In this document: positions 55,586 through 64,000 of the stretch, piece after piece
Numbering within the stretch: position 1 is the first letter of the stretch
Layout: each line of letters begins with the position of its first letter
From: Paenibacillus amylolyticus
GTDB taxonomy: Bacteria > Bacillota > Bacilli > Paenibacillales > Paenibacillaceae
Assembly (NCBI RefSeq): GCF_003719335.1
Contig: NZ_RIAS01000007.1
Location: 1 to 64,000 of the forward strand
Reading direction: 5' to 3'
DNA length: 64,000 nucleotides
Position numbers and translations under genes: made by a program
Notes under the pieces: generated by a model
The model's database searches: none
The model's input: only the letters and a program-made list of their open reading frames with translations
What the model was told of the DNA's origin: nothing

Positions 55586-56674
55586 TCAGTCCACCTTAAG
55601 CACAAAAGAAACGGTTTCCGTATCTTGCCCATTCACAACGATCGTGAGCGTATGCAGTCCCGCGTAATATTTACGTGTCGTAATGAGTTTGAATGATTGT
55701 TTGGTATGGACGGTACTGCGACCGTTTGCATACATCTTGTCCGAGCACTTAAAACGTTTGGGTGCCTGTTTGCCGTTAGCCTTCATATAACCAATCTCAT
55801 ATTCAAGCCTCAGCATCTGCGGTTCGCCGCTCGTATTAACCACATCGAATGAAAAATGAAGATCCTCACCCGTGGCAATCTGATCCCGATCCAGCTTCAG
55901 GTTTTCAATATGAACAGCCTCCTGCTTGTGATAGCCGAACAGGCTCAGTGCAACAGGGTGCCCTTTCTTCAGCAGTGAACGACTTGCGTGGCGGATAATC
56001 CAGTCGGTATGCGCGTTCTGACCGTACCAAGCTTGAGCTAAGTCCAGAACAAGATCAGGGTGATCCTTGGAAATATCGTTCAGATGATTCGCTACACTTT
56101 TTCGTACATAGAGGGACTCATCCTGCCTGAGCGCATGCAGGATCGGAAGCGTTGGTGTAGGATCAACGATCAAATCCCCAAGCTTGGCTCCCCATGGCAA
56201 ACGAGGGCGGCTGCCTTCGCTGGCAAGCCTGCGAATATGCTCATCACTGCTTTCTGTCCATTCCATCAACTGTTTCAACGTCTTAAGCGGATAACGCTGG
56301 ATGAACGGGCGCACCGCAAATTCAGAACTTGAATAAGGTGTGAATACCTTAAGATATTTCATCGATAACTCGTACTTATCGGGGGCAAGTCCGTTCACTT
56401 CAATGAAATCAGGCACAAAAAGGTACTCAACACCGCGCAACTGTGGAGCTGCCTGTTCAAGAATATGTAAGGCTTGTTCGTAATCGGCGGGTAGAACCTG
56501 GGTCAAAGATTCCGTAATTCGGCGAATCCTTGCTTTGAACTCCAGAAATTCCCAGCCTTCAGCGAAAACCAGTTCACGAAATTGCTGTGTTTGTAACTCT
56601 GGATAAAACTGACGCAATTGATTGGCAGTTCGATCAATGAGAGCAGGTGTATATTTATCTTTGAACAGTTCCAT
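55586..56674 (-). CDS. DNA alkylation repair protein (AlkC/AlkD-like HEAT family)
   Basis: 362 aa. Tandem HEAT-like helices cover residues ~20-250, with the characteristic HIRRLASEGSRPRLPWG and YVRKSVANHLNDISKDHPD. The last ~105 residues form a beta-rich Ig-like domain (LHFSFDVVNTSGEPQMLRLEYEIGYM), as described for some AlkC proteins. The family excises positively charged alkylated bases. ATG 56674 follows AAGGAGG. Confidence 0.88.
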   Translation of the reverse strand: MELFKDKYTPALIDRTANQLRQFYPELQTQQFRELVFAEGWEFLEFKARIRRITESLTQVLPADYEQALHILEQAAPQLRGVEYLFVPDFIEVNGLAPDKYELSMKYLKVFTPYSSSEFAVRPFIQRYPLKTLKQLMEWTESSDEHIRRLASEGSRPRLPWGAKLGDLIVDPTPTLPILHALRQDESLYVRKSVANHLNDISKDHPDLVLDLAQAWYGQNAHTDWIIRHASRSLLKKGHPVALSLFGYHKQEAVHIENLKLDRDQIATGEDLHFSFDVVNTSGEPQMLRLEYEIGYMKANGKQAPKRFKCSDKMYANGRSTVHTKQSFKLITTRKYYAGLHTLTIVVNGQDTETVSFVLKVD

Positions 56675-56768
56675 GGTCTGCCTCCTTATATGTAATCTCT
56701 AGTATACCTCATTTTCCAGGATAAGAACATAAGTTCTTGGTATTCGTTATTCAAAAGGAAAAGGGTTA

Positions 56769-56797
56769 AGGCACCCGCCTTCGTGAAGGGAGTGCCT
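56769..56797 (-). terminator. Hairpin after the basic hypothetical gene
   Basis: AGGCAC...GTGCCT stem with CTTCACGAAGG centre on the minus strand; the following T run is weak. Confidence 0.5.
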
Positions 56798-56805
56798 GAA
56801 TAGAG

Positions 56806-57441
56806 TTAACTTTTGCGTCTTTTGGGACGCGGTTTGGATGCTGCGGTTTTTCGGCGAGCTGGAGAAGCGGTGCGTTTCCGCTGTGTGCCCGTCGTTTTTT
56901 TGCGGCGTTTGCGCGGGCGCGGCTTCGAGTATTCTTCGAAGTCAGCGTCGGCTTCGCTGCTACTGTTTTTATTTTTTCCAAAAGGCAGAATGCCCATCAC
57001 CAGTTTCATCATCGGGGCCATCTGCTGAATACCGCCAACGACCTTTTGCATTTTGGCCACGCCGTTCATAATGCCGTCAATGCCGCCGAAGCGGTCAATC
57101 ATGCCTTTTAATTCACCTAGGTTGGCGAGAGAAAAGCCTGAGCTGCCTGAAGAGGCAGGGGTTTGAGTCGGAACGACTGGAGCAACGGGCACGACGTCGC
57201 TTCCATAAAGCCCTCCGCTGGGTGCGCCCTGCCCATAGGGTACAAGACCGGAAGCTTCAACCTCGGCGAAGCCCGGGTAAGTCGGATTAACCCCAGGGTA
57301 CATCGGCTGGATCTGAGCTTCATTTAGAGAGCGCGGCACATTTCCATACGGGGCGTAGGCTGAGGTGCGAGCCTGCTGATGGCCTTGAGGAGCCGGACGT
57401 TGCCGTGTTCCTGGCGGGCGATGATAGTAATGCTGTGGCAT
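56806..57441 (-). CDS. YqfQ/VrrA-like hypothetical protein
   Basis: 211 aa. The N-terminal half is Pro/Gln/Tyr-rich (HYYHRPPGTRQRPAPQG). A central stretch has a hydrophobic GGIDGIMNGVAKMQKVVGGIQQMAPMMKLVMGILPFG, and the tail is very basic (RKRRKKTTGTQRKRTASP). The layout recalls the YqfQ/VrrA group of Bacillales spore-related or hypothetical proteins. GAAGGAA lies 11 bases before the ATG. Confidence 0.6.
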   Translation of the reverse strand: MPQHYYHRPPGTRQRPAPQGHQQARTSAYAPYGNVPRSLNEAQIQPMYPGVNPTYPGFAEVEASGLVPYGQGAPSGGLYGSDVVPVAPVVPTQTPASSGSSGFSLANLGELKGMIDRFGGIDGIMNGVAKMQKVVGGIQQMAPMMKLVMGILPFGKNKNSSSEADADFEEYSKPRPRKRRKKTTGTQRKRTASPARRKTAASKPRPKRRKS

Positions 57442-57915
57442 GAACGATCACGTTCCTTCTATATTAGATTTTTCGGAATTGCGTTCCACCGAGAAATCAA
57501 TCCTGTGAAAATCATGGTATACAAGCGGGGTGGAACTCCCTTTTGATATACTGTATGTCATTCGCGGAGAGGCGGCGTAGGCGGGTATCACGGAAAACGG
57601 GATATTTGCGGAAATGGGCGCAAATCATGCCAGAGTTTGTAAGATGGTTTTCAGGAAGAAAAATGAATTTTGGACACAAATTTGTAACAATTAGCAGGTT
57701 TGAAATCCTAGATTAATAATCGGAAATGAGCACCCCTAAAGGGGCAATTATCGCAGTTTTTATGCTCGTTGTCCGCCTGTGGAGGACAATAGTATGTTTT
57801 GTAAGCGGTAACATGTGTTTTTGTTCTGTAGTGCGTGAAATCGTTAACGCTTGAAATACCAACTCAGGCTAGGTACAATGGATGTACACAGTAACCGCTA
57901 GGGGATGATGATAAA
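57442..57915 (+). other. Intergenic region upstream of yerC
   Basis: 474 bases with no gene. TTGAAA (57851-57856), 17 bases, TACAAT (57874-57879) is a good promoter for yerC. Hairpins AGCACCCCTAAAGGGGC near 57727 and TTGTCC...GGACAA near 57768-57788 lie upstream. I could not assign a known RNA class. Confidence 0.5.
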
Positions 57916-58206
57916 ATGCAGCTGAAAAAGCTAAATGATAAAAGCATTGAACAACTATTTGAGGCGATCCTGACACTTAAGGATATTGAAGAGTGTTATG
58001 TCTTTTTTGATGACCTCTGCACCGTGAACGAGATTCAATCCATGTCCCAGCGGCTGGAAGTAGCACGTATGCTTGGCAAAGGCAACACGTACAACCAGAT
58101 TGAAGCAGAGACGGGCGCGAGCACGGCTACGATTTCGCGTGTTAAACGTTGTCTGAATTACGGGAATGACGGTTATAAAATGACGCTGGAACGCCTGGGG
58201 CGCTAA
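57916..58206 (+). CDS. yerC: TrpR-like DNA-binding protein of the YerC/YecD family
   Basis: 96 aa. ECYVFFDDLCTVNEIQSMSQRLEVARML and the helix-turn-helix TYNQIEAETGASTATISRVKRCL define the YerC/YecD family, structurally related to the Trp repressor. Ligand and targets unknown. GGGGATGATG precedes the ATG. The stop is 3 bases before cbiX, so the two are coupled. Confidence 0.92.
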   Translation: MQLKKLNDKSIEQLFEAILTLKDIEECYVFFDDLCTVNEIQSMSQRLEVARMLGKGNTYNQIEAETGASTATISRVKRCLNYGNDGYKMTLERLGR

Positions 58207-58209
58207 GTC

Positions 58210-58992
58210 ATGAAGAAGCCGGGTGTACTCATCATTAGTCACGGTTCTCAGGAGAAAACCTGGGTAGAATCCGTCGATGACGCGATTTCCCGGTTGAATC
58301 TGCCTGATCCGTTACCTGTTGAAGCCGGATTTCTGGAATTGGTGGATGGGCGTTTAATTCAGGACGGTATTAACCGACTGGAGGCGCAAGGTGTAACGGA
58401 TCTGTTGGTTGTACCGCTATTTGTTTCCTCCGGCAGCACCCATGTGGATGAGATTGAATATGCAATTGGGGCGAAAGATGCACCTGAGCGTGAAACCGAT
58501 CTCGAACCATTTGAGGTGAAGGCGCGGGTTCATTTTGGCTATCCGGTGGATAATGATCCTGATATTGCGGTGATGGTATGGGACAAGGTTCGGTCGTTAT
58601 CACAGCAGCCTGAGCAGGAAACGATTTTGCTTGTCGGACATGGCAGTATTCACGATGGATTCCGCCAGCGCTGGGAAGCAGGCATTTCTTCGCTCGCGGA
58701 ACGGGTGCAGCAGATCAGTGGCGTTGCTCATACAGACTATGCATTGCTTAATCCGGAAAGTGTATTTGATAAGGCAAAATACTGGAGCGAAGAGCGCGGC
58801 AGTCGCGTAATCGTAGCACCGCTGTTTTTGAGTGCCGGTTATTTTACCCAGCATGTAATTCCAGGTCGGCTTAAAGAGTTGGAATATGCATATAGTGGGG
58901 AAACGTTGTTGCCTCATCCGCTGCTTGGGCAGTGGCTGGAGCGCCAGATTCAGTTTTTGTTAGTGCAGTGCAACAGGGCTGTTCAAAGTTAA
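58210..58992 (+). CDS. cbiX: Sirohydrochlorin chelatase (CbiX family)
   Basis: 260 aa with two CbiX-type modules. The metal-binding histidines are seen in VLIISHGSQEK (first module) and LLVGHGSIHDGF (second), with VPLFVSSGSTHVDEIE and APLFLSAGYFTQHVIP repeating the second His motif. The family inserts cobalt or ferrous iron into sirohydrochlorin for cobalamin or siroheme. There are no other tetrapyrrole genes nearby, so the metal is undecided. Confidence 0.88.
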   Translation: MKKPGVLIISHGSQEKTWVESVDDAISRLNLPDPLPVEAGFLELVDGRLIQDGINRLEAQGVTDLLVVPLFVSSGSTHVDEIEYAIGAKDAPERETDLEPFEVKARVHFGYPVDNDPDIAVMVWDKVRSLSQQPEQETILLVGHGSIHDGFRQRWEAGISSLAERVQQISGVAHTDYALLNPESVFDKAKYWSEERGSRVIVAPLFLSAGYFTQHVIPGRLKELEYAYSGETLLPHPLLGQWLERQIQFLLVQCNRAVQS

Positions 58993-59037
58993 ATAGCATC
59001 AAAGTGGGATTCTATTTAAAATGTATTCATGATAAAA

Positions 59038-59062
59038 AACGGCAGAGATGCCGTTTTTTTTT
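59038..59062 (+). terminator. Terminator of the yerC-cbiX operon
   Basis: AACGGCA/TGCCGTT stem with GAGA loop and nine T. Confidence 0.88.
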
Positions 59063-59175
59063 GTTTTATTGCGGACTTTATTTCGCTCTGCAAACGGTAT
59101 CTCGAACCTAATCGAAATGATCAGAAGTGTTGAATGTGGAGTGAAAATAGGCCGCATGGAGAATGTAAAACTCTC

Positions 59176-59251
59176 TTTACAGCGGAGAATTTGTTTGATA
59201 AGATGTGCATGTCTCAATTGTTAACCATAAAAATTAATTTGGTTAACAATT
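59176..59251 (+). promoter_or_regulatory. bio operon promoter and BirA operator
   Basis: TTTACA (59176-59181), 17 bases, TAAGAT (59199-59204). The perfect inverted repeat AATTGTTAACC (59216-59226)/GGTTAACAATT (59241-59251) with a 14-base centre is the Gram-positive BirA box, just downstream of the start point. Holo-BirA (biotinyl-AMP bound) would repress the operon when biotin is sufficient. Confidence 0.92.
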
Positions 59252-59287
59252 AAATTTTAGATGATTTTGATGGAAAGGAGCTGTACG

Positions 59288-60646
59288 ATGACACCATATG
59301 AACGGCTTGTAGCCATAGACCAGGCTCATGTCTGGCATCCTTTTACTCAGATGAAGGATTACAACCAGTCTGATCCCCTAATTATTGAACGAGGCGAAGG
59401 AGTTATGTTGTATGACGTACAGGGGAGGGCTTACTACGATGGTTTTTCTTCGGTTTGGCTTAATGTGCATGGGCACAATGTGCCGGAGCTGAATGAGGCC
59501 ATCACTGCACAATTGGGACGAGTAGCACATTCCACACTGCTTGGCATGGCTAATATCCCTGCAATTGAGCTGGCCGAGAAACTTGTAGAGATTACACCTC
59601 AAGGATTGACGAAAGTATTTTATTCTGATGCAGGCGCAACCGGGGTGGAAATTGCAGTCAAGATGGCTTTTCAATATTGGATGAATCTCGGGAAAACCTC
59701 CAAAACCAAATTCATCACCATGAATCAGGCTTATCATGGGGACACCATTGGCGCAGTGAGCGTAGGTGCCATCCCGTTGTATCATGACGTATTTCGACCG
59801 ATGCTGTTTCCGTCTTATGTCGTGCCCTATCCATATGCTTATCGACATGAGCGTGGTGCACATGGAGCAAAGGAAGCTACCCTGTCTGAGCTGCGCAAGA
59901 TTCTTGAAACGAGTGCACATGAAATTGCGGCAATGATTGTCGAGCCGATTGTTCAAGGCGCAAGTGGCATCATCGTTATGCCCGAAGGCTGTCTGCGCGA
60001 GATGGCGACATTATGCCGGGAATATGACGTATTGTTTATCGCCGATGAGGTGGCTACAGGCTTTGGGAGGACAGGTATGATGTTTGCTTGTGATCATGAA
60101 GAGGTGTCCCCTGACCTGATGGTAGTTGGGAAGGGGCTGACTGGCGGTTATTTGCCTGTAGCGGCCACGCTGGCAACCGAAGAGGTGTATCGTGCTTTTT
60201 ACGCGGATTATGAAGAGCAGAAAACTTTTTTCCACGGTCATTCGTTTACAGGTAATCCGCTTGGGTGTGCAGTCGCGCTGGCAAGCCTGAAACGATTTGA
60301 AGATCACCGTATGTTAGATGCTGTAAGGAGGAAAGCACTGTTGGTTGAGCACAAACTTCGTGCCATTCAGGATGCTCCGCATGTCGGAGAGATCCGGCAA
60401 AAGGGACTGATGGTGGGCATTGAACTGGTGAAGGACAAATCCACCCGGCAAGCGTATGAATGGGCAGAACGCATCGGCGTTCGTGTAACCGGGCGTGCCC
60501 GGGAACTGGGGATGCTGACGAGACCCTTAGGCCATGTCGTGGTGTTCATGCCTCCGCTTGCCAGCACCGATGCAGAACTGGATGCAATGACCGATATTCT
60601 GATGAAAGCCATTATCGATGTCACTGAGGGTGGACGTGTGAGATGA
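59288..60646 (+). CDS. bioA: Adenosylmethionine-8-amino-7-oxononanoate aminotransferase
   Basis: 452 aa. PLP enzyme turning KAPA into DAPA, usually with SAM as amino donor. HVWHPFTQMKDY is the substrate-binding start, VFYSDAGATGVEIAVKMA and FIADEVATGFGRTG the fold-I class III motifs, and VVGKGLTGGYLPVAATL carries the PLP Lys. ATG 59288 follows GAAAGGAG. The stop overlaps bioD by 4 bases. Confidence 0.96.
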   Translation: MTPYERLVAIDQAHVWHPFTQMKDYNQSDPLIIERGEGVMLYDVQGRAYYDGFSSVWLNVHGHNVPELNEAITAQLGRVAHSTLLGMANIPAIELAEKLVEITPQGLTKVFYSDAGATGVEIAVKMAFQYWMNLGKTSKTKFITMNQAYHGDTIGAVSVGAIPLYHDVFRPMLFPSYVVPYPYAYRHERGAHGAKEATLSELRKILETSAHEIAAMIVEPIVQGASGIIVMPEGCLREMATLCREYDVLFIADEVATGFGRTGMMFACDHEEVSPDLMVVGKGLTGGYLPVAATLATEEVYRAFYADYEEQKTFFHGHSFTGNPLGCAVALASLKRFEDHRMLDAVRRKALLVEHKLRAIQDAPHVGEIRQKGLMVGIELVKDKSTRQAYEWAERIGVRVTGRARELGMLTRPLGHVVVFMPPLASTDAELDAMTDILMKAIIDVTEGGRVR

Positions 60647-61380
60647 ATGGAAAACAAGGGTTATTCGTAACAGGTACCGATACGGGTGTAGGCAAAACGG
60701 TAATTGCAGGTGCGCTTGTTGCTGCGCTTCGTGCGGAAGGGGGAAATGTCGGCGTTTGGAAACCGGTCCAGACGGGTGGACTTCCGGGTGACGGCACAAC
60801 AGATGCAGAGCTTTTGCTGAAATACACGGGGATGGATTCCTACGCGGAGGATATTGCCTCGTTCACATTTGAGGCTCCACTTGCACCCATGCTTGCTGCA
60901 AAACAGGCGGGATTGAACATTACGTTACAGGATATTCTCAGTGCCGGGGAATCGATACGTAATCGATATGATTCCGTGTTTATTGAAGGCGCAGGTGGTG
61001 TAGCCGTTCCAATAACAGAGGACGCCTCGACGGCTGATCTGATAGCTGAGCTTCAGACTTCGGTATTAATCGTTGCAAGATCAGGGCTGGGTACGATCAA
61101 TCATACGTTGCTTACGATGGAATACTTAGAACGCCGCGGAATTTCAATTCTAGGTTTCATTCTGAATGACGGTCTCTCAGGTGAGTTGTGCCTCGACCCA
61201 AGCGTGGAGACAAACGGGAGAATCATTGAACAATACAGCGGCATTCCTTGTCTGGGACATTTTCCCGAGCTTGCAGGAGAGATTGATTCCAAGAGGTTAA
61301 TCCATGCGGTTCAGGCAACGATCAACCTTTCTCCCGTCAGAGATGCTTTGACCATTCGGAAAATGGAGGAATATCGATGA
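60643..61380 (+). CDS. bioD: Dethiobiotin synthetase
   Basis: 245 aa. GLFVTGTDTGVGKTVIAGAL is the P-loop; VWKPVQTGG binds the substrate; VFIEGAGGVAVPITE and IVARSGLGTINHTLLT complete the site. ATP-dependent ureido ring closure from DAPA and CO2. ATGA overlaps on both sides with bioA and bioB. Confidence 0.95.
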   Translation: MNGKQGLFVTGTDTGVGKTVIAGALVAALRAEGGNVGVWKPVQTGGLPGDGTTDAELLLKYTGMDSYAEDIASFTFEAPLAPMLAAKQAGLNITLQDILSAGESIRNRYDSVFIEGAGGVAVPITEDASTADLIAELQTSVLIVARSGLGTINHTLLTMEYLERRGISILGFILNDGLSGELCLDPSVETNGRIIEQYSGIPCLGHFPELAGEIDSKRLIHAVQATINLSPVRDALTIRKMEEYR

Positions 61381-62417
61381 ATATGAGCATAGCTCCTAAA
61401 GATACAGACTGGGTATCCCTTGCTAGAAAATCTTTGAAAGGCGAATGCCTGACAGTAGAGGAAGGGATCGCTGTTCTGGATGCTGATAATGATGAGGTAC
61501 TGCCACTCCTGCATGCGGCTTATCTTGTGAGACGACACTTTTATGGCAATAAAGTAAAGCTGAATATGATTATCAACGCCAAGAGCGGGTTGTGTCCGGA
61601 AGATTGCGGGTACTGTTCTCAATCCATCCGATCCAGCGCATCTATTCCGAAATACAGTCTGCTGGATAAGGAAACACTGCTGGCAGGTGCACAGGAAGCA
61701 ATGGCTCGCCAAGCGGGTACATATTGTATCGTTGCATCAGGCAAAGGACCGACAAATCACGAGCTGGAGCAGGTTATCGACGCTGTAAAAGAAATCCGTG
61801 CAACGCTACCACTTAAAATCTGTGCTTGCCTTGGCATCTTAAAGGAAGGGCAGGCCGAACGTTTGGCTGAAGCGGGGGTGCATCGTTACAACCACAACCT
61901 GAATACAAGCCGAGACAACTATCCGTCCATCACTACAACACATACGTATGACCAGCGGGTTGAAACTGTAGAGAAGGCCAGAACTTCCGGCATGTCTCCT
62001 TGCTCCGGTGTTATTATCGGCATGGGCGAGAGTCATCAAGACATTGTAGGGATGGCTTTTGCACTGCGAGAGCTTGATGCAGATTCGATTCCGGTTAACT
62101 TTTTAAACGCAATCCCCGGTACACCTATGGAAGGGGTTTCACGTACAACATCGATGAGAGCACTTAAGGTGCTGGCTTTATTTCGATTGATTTGTCCATC
62201 CAAAGAAATTCGCGTGGCAGGAGGTCGTGAAATTAGTTTGCGTTCATTGCAGCCTTTGGCGCTGTATGCGGCCAATTCGATCTTTGTGGGGGATTACTTG
62301 ACGACAGCAGGTCAGGATATTACGAATGATCATCAGATGATTGAGGATTTGGGGTTTGAGATTGAACTCAATGCTTTGCAGGGTGGTGCCGACAGATATG
62401 AACTGGATGGAAAATGA
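61377..62417 (+). CDS. bioB: Biotin synthase
   Basis: 346-aa radical SAM enzyme inserting sulfur into dethiobiotin. The CxxxCxxC cluster is in SGLCPEDCGYCSQS; YNHNLNTSRDNYPSI, GVIIGMGES and IRVAGGRE are further BioB signatures, the last Arg being a ligand region of the [2Fe-2S] cluster. Overlaps bioD by 4 bases and bioF by about 20. Confidence 0.96.
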   Translation: MNMSIAPKDTDWVSLARKSLKGECLTVEEGIAVLDADNDEVLPLLHAAYLVRRHFYGNKVKLNMIINAKSGLCPEDCGYCSQSIRSSASIPKYSLLDKETLLAGAQEAMARQAGTYCIVASGKGPTNHELEQVIDAVKEIRATLPLKICACLGILKEGQAERLAEAGVHRYNHNLNTSRDNYPSITTTHTYDQRVETVEKARTSGMSPCSGVIIGMGESHQDIVGMAFALRELDADSIPVNFLNAIPGTPMEGVSRTTSMRALKVLALFRLICPSKEIRVAGGREISLRSLQPLALYAANSIFVGDYLTTAGQDITNDHQMIEDLGFEIELNALQGGADRYELDGK

Positions 62418-63576
62418 GCTTGAGAAACTGACTCAGGCCTCGAATCAACGCCATTTACGTGATAGTGCTACGTCTCCTGAACGTCCTGGTCATATTGTAA
62501 GAGGAGGGAATAACTTACTTGATCTGGCTTCCAATAACTATCTGGGGCTTGCCGGGCATCCTGATATTATTCAAGCCATTTGTGAAACGCTTCAGGTTGA
62601 AGGTGCAGGCTCAGGTGCTTCTCGTTTTGTCACGGGCAATCGGTCAGTATACGGCCGTCTAGAAGTAGCGCTGGCGTCTTGGCAGCAGGCTGAAGCCTCT
62701 CTTGTTTTTGCAAATGGCTATATGGCGAATTCAGGTGTCATTGCAGCACTTATGGGGCGAGGAGATGTGATTTTTAGCGATCAGTACAATCATGCCAGCA
62801 TCGTTGATGGTGCTTTGTTAAGCCGTGCGGAGCATGCCAGATATCGGCATAACGATCTGGAGCATCTGGAGGCTCTATTGCACAAACATCGGGATAAAAG
62901 GCGCAAGCTGATTGTCACGGATGCACTGTTTTCCATGGATGGGGATCGGGCACGGTTGCATGAACTGGTGAAACTCAAACGGCGATATGACGCTATGCTG
63001 ATGGTGGATGAGGCACATAGTGGAGGTGTCTACGGGGAAAAGGGAGAAGGGCTGTGTCATGAGTTGGGACTGCATCGCCATGTAGATGTGCATATCGGGA
63101 CATTCAGCAAAGCCTTCGGTATATATGGAGCTTATGTATCTGGTAACAACGTATTAATACGATATCTTATGAATAAAGTCAGACCTCTTATCTATTCTAC
63201 GGCGCTGCCGCCTTCGCTTTTGGCAGGAATTATGACGGCATTACATTTGGTACAGACGGAGCATTGGCGCCGTAATCATCTCCGTTCGACCAGTGAAATG
63301 TTTCGTTACGCATTGATGAATGCAGGATTCCATGTAGGGGAAGGAGATTCGCCAATTGTGCCGATTATGGTTGGTGACAATGAACGTGCACTTCGTTTCA
63401 GCGAAGCTCTGGAAGCGGCCGGCATTGCAGGGATAGCCATTAGGCCCCCAACGGTGCCAGTCGGCACAGCGCGAATTCGTTTTTCTGTATCATCGGCACA
63501 TACATTTGATGAGTTGAGGCAGGCGATTGTTCTCATTAAGAAAGTTGGGGATCAGCTTGGGTTGCTCACATCATGA
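62398..63576 (+). CDS. bioF: 8-amino-7-oxononanoate synthase
   Basis: 392 aa. PLP enzyme joining pimeloyl thioester and alanine. LDLASNNYLGLAGHP, GSGASRFVTGNRSVYGRLE, VDEAHSGGVYGEKGEG and the PLP Lys in GTFSKAFGIYGAYVSG are diagnostic. The start is within the bioB end; ATG 62398 has AGGGTGG upstream, ATG 62407 is an alternative. Confidence 0.95.
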   Translation: MNWMENELEKLTQASNQRHLRDSATSPERPGHIVRGGNNLLDLASNNYLGLAGHPDIIQAICETLQVEGAGSGASRFVTGNRSVYGRLEVALASWQQAEASLVFANGYMANSGVIAALMGRGDVIFSDQYNHASIVDGALLSRAEHARYRHNDLEHLEALLHKHRDKRRKLIVTDALFSMDGDRARLHELVKLKRRYDAMLMVDEAHSGGVYGEKGEGLCHELGLHRHVDVHIGTFSKAFGIYGAYVSGNNVLIRYLMNKVRPLIYSTALPPSLLAGIMTALHLVQTEHWRRNHLRSTSEMFRYALMNAGFHVGEGDSPIVPIMVGDNERALRFSEALEAAGIAGIAIRPPTVPVGTARIRFSVSSAHTFDELRQAIVLIKKVGDQLGLLTS

Positions 63577-64000
63577 ACATACGGAAGGAATACATGGGAC
63601 AAGTAAAGCAAAAGGAAAAAGGGACGATTTTATGGTTAACTGGCTGGAGTATGACAGATGCTGTGTTTGACACATTGCGTCAGCGATTGCCTGATTATCA
63701 ACATCTCTCCCTGGATTACAGTACTATGAGTGCTTCCGCAGATATGCTGGACTTCGTGGAAACGACCGCCAAGCGGTTATCTCGGGCAGTTCGGTCTAAT
63801 CGATTGGATGGGGGCGCCGCTCATGGTGATATCGGCATGCCAGAACTGTTCCACGTGCTGAAGGGAGCTTGCGGAGAGAACGTGCCTTCCGCTCCGCTAC
63901 TCATCTCGGGCTGGTCTTTGGGAGCGGTACTTGCTCTTGGACTGGCAGCCAAAGGTTATGCCGATGGGCTGGTGTTATTTAGTGCAACGGCACGTTTTGT
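63573..64000 (+). CDS. BioH/BioG-type pimeloyl-ACP methyl ester hydrolase (partial)
   Basis: Open frame from ATG 63573 to the window end (at least 142 codons), so the 3' part is missing. TILWLTGWSMTDAVFDTLRQRLPDYQHLSLDY opens an alpha/beta hydrolase and LISGWSLGAVLALGLAA carries the nucleophile Ser. The start overlaps the bioF stop by ATGA; ATG 63594 with GGAAGGA close upstream is another possible start. In bio operons such a hydrolase releases pimeloyl-ACP from its methyl ester and is usually paired with bioC, expected just outside the window. Confidence 0.82.
   Translation, partial: MNIRKEYMGQVKQKEKGTILWLTGWSMTDAVFDTLRQRLPDYQHLSLDYSTMSASADMLDFVETTAKRLSRAVRSNRLDGGAAHGDIGMPELFHVLKGACGENVPSAPLLISGWSLGAVLALGLAAKGYADGLVLFSATARF

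Overview
The window reads as a chromosomal segment of a Paenibacillus-type Firmicute. The evidence is low-to-mid GC coding, strong GGAGG ribosome sites with frequent GTG/TTG starts, S-layer-homology and copper-amine-oxidase-N domains on secreted proteins, a B. subtilis-like purine operon behind PurR boxes and a guanine riboswitch, and FapR- and BirA-type operators. The genus call is inference from gene content; no database search was possible. There is no prophage, CRISPR array, transposase or tRNA. The only stable RNA is the 3' end of a 5S rRNA at the left edge.

Layout. 1-12.9 kb: end of an rRNA operon; a frameshifted PAF-acetylhydrolase-like lipase; fabH behind a perfect FapR-like palindrome; two secreted proteins on the minus strand (an SLH protein and an SLH-amidase fusion); topB preceded by a 9-bp minisatellite; a divergent AraC regulator/ROK kinase pair; a 45-aa ORF; a DUF1294 membrane protein; and a universal stress protein. 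13-28.5 kb: the complete de novo IMP operon purEKBCSQLF-(Imm26-like)-MNHD, interrupted by copies of a repeat family and by an internal terminator before purD. 28.6-31.5 kb: two tandem CNNM/CBS (CorC/HlyC-type) membrane proteins with an unusual leader and a conserved hairpin between Shine-Dalgarno and TTG start. 31.7-39.6 kb: an mhq-like dioxygenase/hydrolase pair, a GH3 beta-glucosidase, a probably Fur-controlled alpha/beta hydrolase, ilvA and a GNAT acetyltransferase. 39.8-50.8 kb: a four-unit nested inverted repeat, a secreted protein of unknown function divergent from a 1046-aa copper-amine-oxidase-N protein with seven internal repeats, an AraC regulator, small membrane and hypothetical proteins, another alpha/beta hydrolase, a LigB-type dioxygenase and a DoxX protein with an FNR/CRP-type site at about -41.5. 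51-59 kb: a DUF3048 lipoprotein, the DUF47-pit phosphate transport pair, corA flanked by DnaA-box-like clusters, an AlkC/AlkD-like repair protein, a basic hypothetical protein, and yerC-cbiX. 59.2-64 kb: the biotin operon bioADBF plus a BioH/BioG-type hydrolase cut by the window end, behind a BirA operator.

How the genes work together. The pur genes convert PRPP to IMP and appear doubly controlled, by PurR boxes at the promoter and a guanine aptamer with a clear terminator/antiterminator switch. The bio genes overlap by 4 to 20 bases and should be translationally coupled. pit and its DUF47 partner form one transcription unit.

The signals most worth following are: (1) a covarying SD-hairpin-TTG arrangement shared by the two CNNM genes; (2) a long structured leader upstream of the first of them; (3) a roughly 218-bp MITE-like repeat with terminal inverted repeats, two full copies plus two degenerate relatives; (4) an Imm26-like gene embedded in the purine operon; (5) a cluster of DnaA-box-like sites around corA. 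I did not find a clear new multi-gene system.
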